Below, piece by piece: positions 1 to 12,971 of a stretch of 64,000 bases of DNA. The stretch is from Orbilia blumenaviensis (Eukaryota; Ascomycota; Orbiliomycetes; Orbiliales; Orbiliaceae): contig JAVHNS010000003.1 of assembly GCA_036872755.1 (NCBI GenBank), positions 1,674,001 to 1,738,000 on the forward strand, written 5' to 3'. The position numbers and the translations under genes were made by a program. The notes below the pieces were generated by a model that did not search any database, was not told the DNA's origin, and saw only the letters and a program-made list of their open reading frames with translations. How positions within the stretch are numbered: the stretch's first letter is position 1; each line of letters begins with the position of its first letter.

Positions 1-3000
1 CAACAATCCGGTTTTGCCGAGTCCCCGTGTGTATATGCATAGGCCGACGTCCAAAGGTATTAGATTTGGAGGATCAATCTTACTTCCAAAATTTCATACA
101 GGTAAGCTAGCGCTTTAGCTTTTTTAGGATTCAGTTCAAACTTCACAGTTGCAAAATTATTTTATAGGACTTGATACTATAAACTCAAAGCCATGCTATG
201 GCACGGACGGAGACACATGGTAGCAGTTTCAAAACCAAGCTTAAGGATAAGTTCGAACTAGAACTACAGAGGGAAAAACAACAGGAACCCACCGTTCCCT
301 AGCTAATCTATAGCATTAGTCTACTTACAGTATGGGTTACGGGGCTGCTACGAATTTTTGTTCGATTATGCAACAAGTGTATATAGAAAATGGCCTGATC
401 TAAAAAAACCATCAACTACTAGTCTAAATGCCTGAGTAGTTAAAAACACGGGTGATAATTTGGCCAACAAAGTCAGTAATATCCGCCCTGTCTGGATGAA
501 AGTATCAACACCCAGACTTGGCGAAACGGGAAGCAGAATCCTAAGAATATAGGAGAAGTAAATCTGATATAGGTTTATCAGGGTTTAAGAAGAAATAACA
601 CCACATATAGAAAAAGATGTATGATCTAGAGGTCTATAAGATAGAGTCTACTGATATACCATGATTTTTAGACATCTAGGCAATTGCTTCTGTAGGCGCT
701 AGGCAGGTGCAAGCAATATTATAGCAGGCGAGACTATATTAAGTACGCAGCTAGGTGTACAAGGACGCGTACGATTAGATTCAGCATAGTTCCGTAAATG
801 GGATTGTGCTGCGATCACAATATGTACATGTTAACATCCCAGCAATGCAGCCAATGTTACCTGGCCTACATACCTAGTTACTTACATAATTGCATCGAGA
901 TATGTCGCGATATCGGTATTTCGTCGGATCTAGCCAAGCTGCCTCTGCGATTACGCCTACATCTAACAAGGCTTCGTTTTGTAAACCCAAGAAGTGTGCC
1001 AATATTTGCCACTGCAGTTTAAACCGCGATGGCAGTTACGGAACCGGACCCTCTTTCGGCTATAACTATCGTCTTTGGAACGACTCCGGCCGTTTCTGCA
1101 GCAAGCACGCACCAGTTTTTCCCTCTCATGTACCCTCTCGAAAGAAAAAGGGAATCAGCAAGGCCCAACCGACATCCAATTAACTGCATCGTCAGCATAT
1201 ATATTTTTCGGGAGAATGCGTAAAGAAATGTCCATATTAACTTCCTGATATCGCATGCAAAGTCGGGATTCGGGTTCAAGACGGGATCAGTGGGTTATAT
1301 CACGACTGTGATATACACAATATTATCTTCGAGAATGCAATACAGCCTTTCCTTAAATTTAGAAAACACTGCATACCTATATGAGGGTGTACAAATATCT
1401 GTCATTATCTTGCTTAATCTAAGACGGATATATCGATACAGCCTAGATTAATCCCAGGTCAACAACCCTTCTATGCGCTATGATCGCGATCGGAATATAT
1501 TAACAGGTTTGCCTTTTGCCCAGGCTCTCGGCTTGATTCCGTTCGGTACAATCTGGAGCTGTAGGTGGGGTACATAAGTACTAAACACTTACCTAGGTAG
1601 TTATAAACTATAATATAGAATAATGTTACCTAGTGGGTCACTCTTATTTAAATTTACCGATTTTCAAAACTTGAACGATTTGGTATTCCAGAAAGTCAAC
1701 ATGGGCGAACATGGATTTTGCAAGGAATGTCCTTGCTTTGATTCAGAAGCGCCGATGTATAGCGTACGTAGACAGATACCATTTAGTAAGTCAAGCCCAC
1801 AGCTGTGCTTGAGCTGGCTTGTAAACTAGACCGAAATCCGGGTCAAAAAACCCAGGCAGTACCCGACCGAACCAGCCGATATCGTACTACATCGATAGGC
1901 TAGTCAAATTGGCGTTCCGAATCCTCCACCAGCCAGATTCGCGAATTCGAGCCCTTTTGAACTCGAGCTGCGCTACTAGAACATTGATGTGCATGCATCC
2001 AGCACTAGGGAAAGACGAAACGATCGAGAAGAAAAACACGATTACTTGTCCTTTTGAATTGGCTTGTATGAGGTAAAGGAACCATATAGACCAGGTTAGT
2101 CCCATAGTAAATTTTGTTTCTCTTGAGCTATCTCAAAAACAAAAAAAAAAAAAAAAAACACATTTAGCACAACATCAGTAATTGCAGTAGTTGCAATTAA
2201 CTCCGTGGGTGAAATTCACCTGTTGATGCTCCCTCGCAGTTTCGGAACTCGACCGGGATTCCCTCGCAACACAAAACCAGACATCCAAAACCCAACAATA
2301 CAACACATCGTGGCAACACACGTGGCTGTCATTGACTAGAACCTCAACCTCGAATTGAATCGAATCTTGGACGCTCGATTGATCAGTCATCACGCAATTC
2401 TCTTGTTAACGTTACGGAATTCATTTCTGCACGCTTACCATCCTATAAACTATCTACTACTTTATCATTGCAAACCCCCGCTTCAAAGACATGCAGCTCA
2501 AGAGCCTACAATCCGGAAAATATCTGCCCAACGACCTGACTCCGTGAGCTCCACAGCTGCACAGACTTGTCTCATACCCAAACCTCGAGCTCAACTCCGT
2601 ACAACCCCAAAATTCAATACGACAGTCCTAAATATAGATTCCTTCACATAAGGTAAGGCCCGTGCAGGACAAGATTCCGATCAGATAACTTTAAAAGGCA
2701 CATACCTGAGGATGTAATGCACATACTACGTATGCTTGAGTACAAAGGTACCTATGTATCTACAGCTATAGCTACCTCACAGTTGTACAACAACATGCAA
2801 CAACAGCCTGGATATCCTATTCAACCACGTATCTGACTATGGCATGACAGTACACCATCTTTACGTTTTTGTCTCAGATACATCTTATATACCATGCCAT
2901 ACCATACCATCCATATACATCCACGAAAGCACATCTATCGATCGATCACATATAGCATCAACTGCACACGTACATACACAAGTTACACACACACATGTAT

Positions 3001-4265
3001 CAGTATGTATGTACATATCTCAACAGAAATATCGAACCCCAAAAAGACTATAAAGCAACGAATGATTGCCCACCAGCACACATGCAGCCGCGATACCGAT
3101 TGGCGGGTAGCTTATGCAGGCGCATAAGAAATCCAGTTGGTCGGGTATACCTTACTTACTGACTTGATGTATGTATGTGTGTACATTGTACATGTACTTA
3201 CATAGCGGGCTAAACAGCGGATACATGATGCATGAGGAGTGCTTCGGTATCACACATATGGAGGCGTTCCTCAGAAACCACCCCCTGTAGCCAATTGCAT
3301 TCTCTTTTCTTCTTCTCACTTTTCTTCACGCAAAATTACTGAACGATTGAGGGATCGCCCCGGATCTTTACGAAAAAAAGACTTTTCCTATCAAAAGACA
3401 GATATGTGGTAGGTAAATATTTTTTTTTTTTGAATTTGTTATGTGTGTGTTTTTTTTGAGAGAGGGTTCCATCAGAATACACCTCCCCTGCGTTATCCCC
3501 TCCCTTCCAAAATCCACCTTATGGTGGTCTATAGATACTATGCTTTATCTGTCGGTCAGTCGATCGGTCTATAGATACAAGAATGTAACAAAAAAATAAG
3601 CAAAACAAAAAGGCTGAGTGGCAATATGCTATGCAGAATGATTTCTCATCAAATGCACCTCAAGGATATCATGATATCGTAGAAACGAACAAAAAAAGAG
3701 GAATGCACAAAATAAAGACAAAAGGCAAAAAAATAAAAAAATTTGGGGGACTGCTGAAACAACGGATGCCTTTCCCCCAATGAAGAAGAATATAGTGTTA
3801 ATTGTTCCGTTCAATATGAGAATTGAATGTCGCTGATGTGGACGCGAATGAAAAAATGAGAAAGGGTACCGAAAGACGCTGTGGTTGCTTTGGTAATGTG
3901 TCGAAAGGAGAGGATAAGAAGAGATCGGGAGAGAAGAGACAAAAGGAACAAGAAAATCGGATATGAGAACAGAGCAAAACAAGACAAGAAAAGACAAAAG
4001 ATATCGTTAACCCCGCTTTCCCTTTCAACGCCAGAAGTTTTTTTGCGATTTCAAGAAAACAAAACAAAAAAATATGAGATAAAAACAAAAAACAAATGAA
4101 AAGTGTCGACGTCCTTGTCGGGTGATGGATATGTAAAGAAATCCCAAGTAACCTGCAAAGCACCTCCCTGCAAAAGTAATAAGAGATAAGAAGAGTAAAA
4201 AGAAAGGTCGCTGTCGTGTCGTATCGCGACGGGTGAAGCTATGGCAGCTCCATACTCGGAGCACC
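1..4265. other. Gene-poor AT-rich spacer
   Basis: No coding region is supported here. The open frames are short, lack recognisable motifs and overlap one another on both strands. The stretch contains A/T homopolymers (for example an A run near 2141-2158 and T runs near 3420-3430) and purine- or pyrimidine-biased low-complexity DNA around 3590-4100. The right end is the 3' flank of the minus-strand gene that stops at 4266. Confidence 0.6.
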
Positions 4266-5586
4266 TTAGCTCGACCGACAGGCACATGTCAAATTTCCGA
4301 TGAAATTGTTGACCAAGTCTGTAACAAACATCCATGTCCACATCCCCATAACAGAGATCATAAAGATCCAAAACCGTGCTCCTACGAACTCGTTTCTCCT
4401 GACATCCCTGATAACCTCGTTAAGGTAATCTCCAAGGAGGTAGTCGAGACTGAGTTCTTGTTGACTATCCATATCCCCAAATATCTCAGCAACAACGTCT
4501 CTTTTGACCTCTCCGTCGACTGGTTCTTGGAGTTCGTCGTAATCCTCTGTTGTGATTATTAACTCTGGTTTTGGAGTGTTGCAAATCGGCATGATTGTTT
4601 CGGCTGAAGACGTAAGAGATGATACGGAGAGTTGATCTGGCGACGGCAACAACTCGCCCCGGAACTCCTCCTCAACTGGCGGTGGTGTGGGCGGCGCAGT
4701 AGGCGGATCCTGTACTATAGCCCTAATAGTCTCCTGGCTCACCAAACTTGGCATCTCATACATAGAAACCTTCCGACTTGGTGCCGCGGATCTCAAACCA
4801 GGCTGATGTTCCTCTACGATGAGTGTAGAGGCTGATGTTGATAATCTAGATGAACAACGCGTGGTGACTTCTCCGCGTTCGGAGCGCAATTCGCTGGTTT
4901 CCCCTACCTCGGCTTGAGCTTCTGCTTCTGGTTCTTCAGGGATAGTCTCGTAGTCCTTAATTGCATCGTTCGCTTCTTTTAGGACGCTGGAGAGGAGGAA
5001 GGAGAGACGTTCTAGACGTTCGTCCTGATCTTGGTCGTCTTCATCCTCCTCTTCATCTAGGCCGGCTAGACCGGCTCTCACCAGCATAAGCTCTTCGTCT
5101 TCATCGAGTAGTCGCCGGCGATGGTTGATATCATCGTCATAGTCGGAGATGAGAGTTGTTGGAGAGGAGAGCTGTGTTAAATGAGATTCATGGGATTCAT
5201 ATGACTGTTCGGACGATGAGTTGGAGGCATCTGTAGATGTTGAGAGAGGGCGGGTGACGGCTGGTGAGAAGTATTCTAACGATGACGGATTTGTGAACTT
5301 GTCCGTTATGACAGCCGAAAGGCGGTCGATGGCCCGGCGTGTTCTAAGACCCCCAACAGATATGAGTGTTAGTAAGAATTCAAAGAAAACATAAAATATG
5401 TCTCGGAATGTATGATATTGGTATGAGGAATTATTGGTAAACATACCCATCGAGGTTATCTAACAGATCGAATGTGCCTAACAGTCCCTCTTCGTGGTTC
5501 TGTAATTCGGTGAGGAGGTTGGAGAGCTGATCCAGCAACTCGTCCCGTGGCGTTTCCCAATCGATATGCTCCATCAACATCTCCAT
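4266..5586 (-). CDS. Acidic hypothetical protein with C-terminal membrane anchor
   Basis: Two exons, 5586-5447 and 5343-4266, joined across a 103-nt intron (donor GTATGT, branch CTAAC, acceptor TTAG) give 405 aa; the join keeps the frame exactly. The continuous reading frame from 5450 is not the gene, because its first 36 residues are translated intron. Residues 1-47 are helical and leucine-rich (LLDQLSNLLTELQNHEEGLL). The middle is Ser/Thr-rich and strongly acidic (DEEEDEDDQDQDE near 150), with a Pro-rich stretch near 280. Residues about 371-391 form one hydrophobic aromatic segment (FWIFMISVMGMWTWMF) followed by a short Cys-containing tail. This looks like a tail-anchored or single-pass protein whose long N-terminus faces the cytosol, which is inference. 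I do not recognise the family. In-frame Met codons at 3 and 5 are alternative starts. Confidence 0.75.
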
Positions 5587-8500
5587 TTTTGTCGGCTGAA
5601 GCGCTGTGATACAGCTCCCAAGACCTCAAATGATATAGCCGGTGCTGTTCCTAGCTACCGGAGTCGGGTTTGCGAGATTTCTGATATGTATAGAGTTTTT
5701 ATAGTCGGAATCCTGTCCTGAAATAAGCGGGAATGATATCAAGTAATCAAGGTGTATCTGTACTGCAACTGATGTCGTTGTTGAGCCGTGTGAAAGAGAG
5801 GAGTAACGTTGGAGGAGTTGGAGGAGTTGGAGGAGCTGAAAGTGCAGGTCTTAAATTAAACCCACCCACAGGAATAAAAGAGTTGGATCGAACACTAATT
5901 GACCTTGGAACTACCCCTCTTTTTGACAAATCGAGAAAGATGAAAGAAAAAGAAGAAGAAAATAAATATTCCGAGAGGTCCCCAATATTTGATGGCCACG
6001 AGGGGTTTGAGGGTATAAAAAAAGGGCAGGGAGAGGGGAAACCAAGAATCAGAAGGGAGAGGCAGGGCAATTATGAGGAGAGGAAGAAGCACAACCGCAG
6101 CAGGGTAAATGAATAGGCGAGCCGGGATGAACAGGAATGGCTGATGGAATGCTGCAGCTATAACTTGAACAGTGCAGCACGAAGCAAGAACTAAGATAGA
6201 CTAGGGCCTTCGATTCGCTGTCTTGTGCCTTGTGCTTCGGTCCTTTTTCTTTTCTTTCTTTTGACTCTCTCGCTTTTTCACCGCCGCATAGTTTTGAAAC
6301 GGATATCGAGGCTGGCTGGTTGGCTGGCTGGTTCTAGTATGTAGCATGCACGTATGAGGTTTTATGCTAACGGTATATATCGGGTTAATAGCAATAGCAT
6401 GAACACAGCAGAGTATGCAGTCTACTGACGGATAACTCCACTTCGTGTGCGCCCCAAGCTCTCTAGTTTCTCCGTTCTTGCAGCGGGCTGGATCCGCGAG
6501 AGAATGGAGATTCGGTGAGGAGATAACGAAGACCCAAATACACCAAGCTAGAAAGCTGGCAAGGACCAAAAAAAAAAAAAAAGGAACCAAAAGAAAGGAA
6601 GGAGGCGAAACCCACAAAAGGACCTAGCAAGGTGTATGTACCTCCGTCCTGGTAAGTAAGTCAAAAGTAAAAAGTAGGTAGCCTGACGTGGAGGTGCCAG
6701 CGCACGATGTAGTCAGGGTTCTCCCGAAGAGGATAGTCTCTGTTACTCCAAAACCTGCGGTTATATTTGTAGTAGTAGTCGACTAGACTAGTCAAATAAA
6801 ACAGAGGATGTGAAGAGAAGATGCAGGCAAGGCTGCGGCAAGCTTGGGTCGACTGCCAGTTGGCCGGCTAAGACTCAAGTCTCAAGTCCCAAGTCTCAAG
6901 ACTCTCTTCTTCTGCGGTTCCTTCCCTCCTGCAGGTCGGTCAAAGTTCAGTGTTTAGTCTTTTGATCAGATGCACCCGGCTCCTATGCTGCCGCTTTTAT
7001 CGTAGTACGAAACCGCAAGCTTAAGACAAGCCCGGTAGCATCGGAATACGTTATGTAGGTGTATGTAATGCTCAGGGGTGAACGTTTCGGGTCCAAGGCG
7101 CGATGGAGAAGGAGCAAATGTCACTGTTACAAAAGATGCATCGATACACTCTTAGATCGATTATCTCTCGTTCGCTCGCTTGGTTGGTTGGCAGACGGTC
7201 CGGTCGGTTGATAACAAAAGAAAGGATAGTTGACGTCTGTAGCGACGATGACGAAGAAGAACAAAAAGGATGTATTAGAATAGAAGAAGTAGAAGATCGT
7301 GATTGTGGCGACGGAAATAATATGATCTGGTTCAGGGTCGACCGAAAACGGGACCGGCTGTCGTCATGCTCAGGCCTGGATGTTTAAATTTGGCACACCG
7401 ACGATATCGAAGGCGGTCTCAATTCGATATATTACTATTGCATCTCCGGTTCTATAGATCCAACGGTACCAAGTTATGCTATACTATGACATACGGGCAC
7501 ACGACGTCGACTATTCTTGCCTGTCAATTAAATTAAAAAAATAGTAGATAGAGTATATCGAAATTAAAACTTTCTGTTTCTAGAAGCCTCAAATATTAAT
7601 ATCGCTCAACGACCCCCCCTTAACTTACACTCGGGGATATCCCTTCATCTCGCAAAAAAAGAAGAGGGCTTTTGCGGCTTTGACATCTCCCCAAATCCCT
7701 GCCCACCTGTCGCCAAAACTCCGAGTTAGCTATTGATCCCCCTCCAAAAGTCAAAAATTCTAAAAAGGAAGGCCTGTAGGGCTCTGAAGACCCATCTCGC
7801 TCATGATGATATCGAGGTTCCCAGTACAATGCAGACTTAGGTAGGTCAATTCCCGAATTCGGGCTCCAAGATGCATTACATCAATAAAAGCTCGTAGACG
7901 CATGTATGTCAATCTATCATGCAAGATTGAAATTTATTATCTCCAATTCGTTCCCACATCCACATCCATCCCTTCTCAGAAGAAAATTCTATTCTCATCT
8001 TCGAATTCTTTCGCGCCGCATGATGGGCTGCGCTGCACCTTGCATAAAAGGCACCAATCACCAGACCCGGTCAAAAAACCCGTCGGCCATCCATGCAAGG
8101 AAAAAAAAAAAAAAACGTGATTCAGGCCCCACATGTCCACCTGTCGAAGCTCATTGGGCGGGGTCACCTGTTATTTCCATTCCAAGCAAGAAAAGAAAGC
8201 TGCCTGTAATGAAAACGACCAGCCGACAATGCCATGACATTCCATCGCCAGAGGTAAACGGGCTAGTAGCCCATCGCCCTTGTTTCTCCGCACGAAAGCT
8301 TCCCCCCTCTCGAGCTCTTGCGCGCTCGATGACCTCTATGTTCTTAGTCGTTAAGCTCAAGTAGTATCATTCCATCTCATCCCCTCTCTCTTCAGAAGCT
8401 CGATTCGAATATACCCTATCGGCTCGATGTCGACCGTCTGGTCAACAATCCGATGACCTCTTTTTTATTTTTTGGGGGGTTTGGTTTGCATTGGCTATTG

Positions 8501-9995
8501 ACCCCGCAGTATATGTAGTATGAGAATTTCGAGTAGATCCATTTCCGCGTGCATACCGTTGATGCATCATTGAAAAATTCTTCTTTCTTACCCTTCTCTT
8601 TTCGATTTCCCTTAATAACAGCTCCGAATTCTTAGCTCCTCGGTAGCTGGTAGCTATAGCTCGTGAAATATTAAGAGAGAAAGAAAAAAAAAAAACTCGT
8701 GTTTGTCCGGATCACAAGCGTCTACAATCGAAAAGAGTTATGAAATACCCCCCCTCATCCCTGTCAATATAGCTTCAAGCTTCAAGCTCCAACAGCAAAA
8801 AAGAGGAGTAAATGACTTGTCATGCGTAAAAAAAAAAAAAAACTCACAAAAACTTTAGCTAATGCATGGGTCCGGACCGCTTCGATTAGCTCTATTCTCC
8901 AACATTAACGTAGTTGTTGTATCACAAGCCAGAGAAAAAAGACCCAAGGACGAAGGAAAAGGAAGCCATCCTTTCGGCTGTCTCCAAGCTAAGCTAGCCA
9001 GCGATCCAGAGACATGGAGGATATCGATAGCAAGCCGTCGACCCATGCTACTCGAAAAATAAAAAATTTATATACATGCGTGTGTGAAACATGCAGAGGT
9101 GCAGTGCATTGCGCAGTAGATAGAAGAATCTAAATAACGCCTCTCTGATTCGACGATAGCAACATTGGGGTTCCTTATTTATGTATTTTTTTTTTTTTTC
9201 TTTGAAACTTTCGGGTCCTTTTTTTCTGCTAAATGTACATTTTTTGGGCAAAAATATACATGATCTATCTACCAATCTCAGAGTAGCGAGCTACCAAACG
9301 AAGCAAATAACGAGAGTACAAGATGGGACGCAATGAACGGGAAAAGAAAAGAAGAAAAGAAACGGAATATAACAAAAAGAAAGAGAAGAAGAAAGAAGAG
9401 AATGGAAGGAAGAAAAGAAGAAAAAGAAGAGTGTAGATGTAAAATGTAGTAATCTTTATCACTAATATATCGTACATGGGCACTGGTTTCCACAAGAAGA
9501 GAGCACAAGTGGGAGCTCTACAGCAAGGGAGCGGCAAGAATCGAAAGGGCAGTCATGACATGTGACGGAGAACCGAACGGACAAAAAAAAGATATAAGGT
9601 GCGGAAAACGTGGTAGCCAGGCAGAAATTTTAGAACAAGGGTGGTAAATCCAGAATAAAATAAAAGTAAAATTGGTAGACGCCAGAAACCCCTCTTATGT
9701 ACAAAGAACAGGGTTAACTTTCTACCGACGATGTCCCATTAAGCCGTAGAAGAAGCGTATGAAGGTATAACTTGTAGATGGAAAATAGAAAGAAAAGGAA
9801 AAAAACAAAGGCAAAAAAGTAAGTATTCTATCATGGAAAAATCATGCAAGGAGTCTCGCTTCTTTGGCGCAAAATACAATCGGTATGCAATGAAGTTGCT
9901 CGATTCTCAATCGTTCCCCGTCGTTATGTTCGTTAATGCTATGTAATTATTTGCAGACTTCGAGTCCAGACAAAAAAGGACATTGCGCACAGTGT
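5587..9995. other. 4.4-kb spacer without supported genes
   Basis: The left side is the 5' flank of the acidic membrane-anchored gene and the right side is the 3' flank of the coiled-coil gene. Frames such as 5733-6116 (+), 7103-7387 (+) and 7906-8364 (+) are composed of low-complexity residues or overlap equally long frames on the other strand, and none shows a domain. A GGAGTT-type triplet-biased repeat lies near 5811-5837. Long purine tracts lie at 9330-9440. Several A runs of 12-15 nt occur (6570, 8102, 8829). Confidence 0.5.
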
Positions 9996-12164
9996 TTATT
10001 CAACGCTGCTGGCCGATGCCGATGCTGCTGGGGTCAATGGCTTCACACCATCCTCAGCACCTGCTGGGGCCTTGCTGAACCATCCACCCATCCTATCGAG
10101 TTTTATGTTAGAGGTAACTTCACGAATAGAGACTCATTGGATTTGAAAAACTTACCAGCTTGTGCGATTCTCGGACACCTTCCTTGGAGTCGACTTTGGT
10201 GGCGCTGGACCTTCCACAAGCCTCAAAGGTCTTAGGGTCTTACCACTCATCTGTCCGCTCAGGGTGTGGTGGTTAGGGTCATTGGGATCCCTAGGAGTAG
10301 CATCTCCGCTTTCCGAAGAATTCGACGACGAAGCCGGTCCCCTAGCGCCGGGCGACAACGGGCCGTTTCCAAACCTCGGACCGGTATAGAAAGTCGTCTT
10401 GGCAGGCGGGCTGCCCTCTCCATCCATTCGGTACATCGGGTTAACCAAGCTGTAATTGGCAGGCGGTGAAGTTGGGCTCTTGGTATCGGACTGGGTCCTC
10501 CTATGGCCAGGCGAGAAAGTAGCGCTAGTGATGTGCATGGTTTGTCTCCGAGTGATTGGGCTAATGGAGTCATCTTCTTCAACAGCGAGGTTTCTTGGTG
10601 GTGGTGGCATGCTGGCTCTAATTGGTGGTCGCTTGACGAATATCGACTTGGATCGTTGCGGGAGGACTGGTGGTGGGCTCGGGTTCTCCACTGGGACTGG
10701 TGGAAGTGCCTTCTCGGCAGCAGGAGTTCGATCGAGAATATTCTCTTGATTGGAGTTCAGCAGGCGTTCGATCATAGTATTAATGTATAATGTCATCGCC
10801 TTGTTCTGGTCCTTCAGAGACTTATTTTCGATCTCGAGCTTCTTGAAATCATCCTGCTCTTCCTTCTGGCTCGCTGACTCGATCTCTTCCGCAAGTGTTG
10901 AGCCGAGGCTCTCCTGCTTAGTTTGCGACGACGAATCAGAATCCTCGGTGTACTGTCCGAGAAATCCATTCCTAATGTCTCCGTTCATGGTCGCTTGGCC
11001 AAGCAAAAGTTGGAAGCTCTCATTATCGTCCTGCAGCTTCGCGTTGCTCTTACGCAACTCGGCAAGCTGGTCGGTAGCATCTTGGTATTTGCGCTCCTCG
11101 AGCTTCAGAGCTTCAGCAAATCGGCTCTGGGCTTCAGCGAGCTCTGTCCGTAGAGATTCAATGACCTTGTCTTTTTGTCCTGTGCCTGTAGATCGCGGGG
11201 AAACGATGGGAACGTCTTCTCCTTTAGCTAAGGGGTTCGAATTAGGCACGGGATCTTCCAGCAGTCGGGGTTTCGGCGAATGGGAGGAAGGAGAGGAAGA
11301 AAAGAAAAAAGAAACCATAAAGGGTTGAAAACTGGAGGGAAAAAAAAGAACTCACCTTCAACGGTATCCGGAACGTCGGAGGAAGGTTTATCTCTGGAGT
11401 TTAATGCTTGCTTGAGTCGCTGGATAATTTGAGACTGCGCTTCCTCTTTCTCGGTCATTTCATCCTTTTCCGTCATGAAGGCAGTTCGCTAAGGTAGTAG
11501 CTTCCGTTAGAACAGCAAATCACCATCGAAAGGGAATAGGAGAGTGGGAAAAAAGCGAGAAAAAATAACGAAATAATAAAAGAAATAAAAAGTGATAAAA
11601 TAAATAGCAAGAGTCAGAACGGGGTTAGTATACCTCAGCTTCGAATATCTTCTCCTGGTCTTTCTTCGCACGTTGTAGTTCTTTGAGGTCATTTTCGAGG
11701 GTCTCGGCAGCATCGGTCTTGCCAGCGAGCTGCTCTTCGAGTTTGCTCTGTTCGGCTGAAGCTTCATCAATCCTTGCCTGCAAAGCCTTGATTTGTTTTG
11801 TAAATTCTTCCTCCATAGTTGAGTTCTTCGCTTCGGCTTCTGCGACCTTCCTCTTAAGGTCCTCCATCTCCACGGCGCTTTCCAGTTGTGAATCAGAGAG
11901 TTCGGATGTCGGAGAAGTTATGATAGTAGATCGTCGAGCGACAGCTTTGGCGCTGAAGGGACTGCCGGTCCTGGTAGCAGGTGAAGTCGTAGTAGGAGTT
12001 CCGGGTTTCTTATCGGTAGGATGGTGGGTATCTCTCTCCTTGGAAGGGGTATTTGATCTGGCGGAAGGAATAGAAGAGCGGGCGGCACCCGGAGGTTTAT
12101 AAGATCGGGCAGGGCTAGACGTTGTGGGGGTGGGTGGCTGTTTCTTGACGTTCGCGGTAGCCAT
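9996..12164 (-). CDS. Coiled-coil 'M protein repeat' family protein
   Basis: Four exons, 12164-11634, 11488-11356, 11227-10156 and 10092-9996, give 610 aa with every phase matching (0, 1, 2). The start is the ATG at 12164; the frame runs further upstream only through a TTG. Residues 1-90 are a Ser/Pro/Thr-rich disordered head. From about 100 to 220 and again from about 230 to 390 there are long heptad-type coiled coils (LKRKVAEAEAKNSTMEEEF; LRTELAEAQSRFAEALKLEE). A Pro-rich, basic, phosphorylatable region follows (GHRRTQSDTK, NPMYRMDGEG). The last 97-nt exon adds a tryptophan-rich end, SWMGGWFSK, before an Ala/Ser tail. This layout with a C-terminal W-x-WFSK-like motif resembles ascomycete proteins annotated as 'M protein repeat protein'. 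The cellular role is not known to me; a cytoskeletal or membrane-tether role would be a guess. A model ending at the exon 3 frame stop would lose the conserved tail. Confidence 0.85.
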
Positions 12165-12947
12165 GTTTGGAAGAAGCAAGAGCTGAGATGGAGGCTATCG
12201 TGCAGGAAGGTCTAGCTCATATAAAGGGGGTTACAAGCCTGATGAATAGGAAACACAGGGAATAAGAAAAATTAGCGGGTTCGAAGGGGGAAAAAAAGGG
12301 TGTGGTAGACGGGGGGGAAGAAAGAATGAGAAGGGGGGTGTGGGAAGGATGGGATGGTTGTAGGTAAGTCAGTTGTTTTAGACTGTTGAGCGTGGAAGCA
12401 GCAGCAGAGTAAAGCAGAGGGTAACTAGGTAATGGGATGGGATGATGGTTGTATGTAAGAGTAGCAGCACGTCTGTATGTATGTCCCAGCATCAAGCAAC
12501 CACGCACAAGCACGAGCACAAGCACAAGCACGAACAGGCGACGAGCAGGAAAGTGCACGTCAATAACGGGGCAAAATGAATTGACCGAAGCAATTATTAT
12601 AATTCCTTCTTCTGCTGCTGCTGCGATCAGTCAATCAACCAATTCGGTCCAGTCAACAACCAACCAAGTACCTTTTTTATTGGTACTGAGAACTCATGCA
12701 CCCGCAATGCACAGGCAGAAGGCAGAATCGGGTACTGTTGCTATGCAGGCGAGAGCCAGCCAGGCAAAGCAGGCAGGACATGGCAGGGCAGGGCAGGCAG
12801 GGCAGGCAGGTCAGGCACAGACAACATCCCGGCTCCGATCTTTCTCCTCCCCTATGATTCGGGTTCTTTTGGGGGAGGAAATAGTATCACTGGCATCACC
12901 ATCAGGGCCAGGACTAGCCAGCGGGATTTCATTGACCATTGACTTAC

Positions 12948-12971
12948 TATGTATGTATGTATGTATGTATG
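12948..12971. repeat. TATG tetranucleotide microsatellite
   Basis: About six uninterrupted copies of TATG in the 5' flank of the coiled-coil gene. The flanking DNA contains further partial TATG/GTAT copies (12474-12483, 13122-13150). Confidence 0.9.

Noticed and set aside
7906..8364. 152-codon plus-strand frame
   Set aside because: Residue composition is not protein-like, it runs through an A14 tract, and it overlaps comparable frames in other phases.
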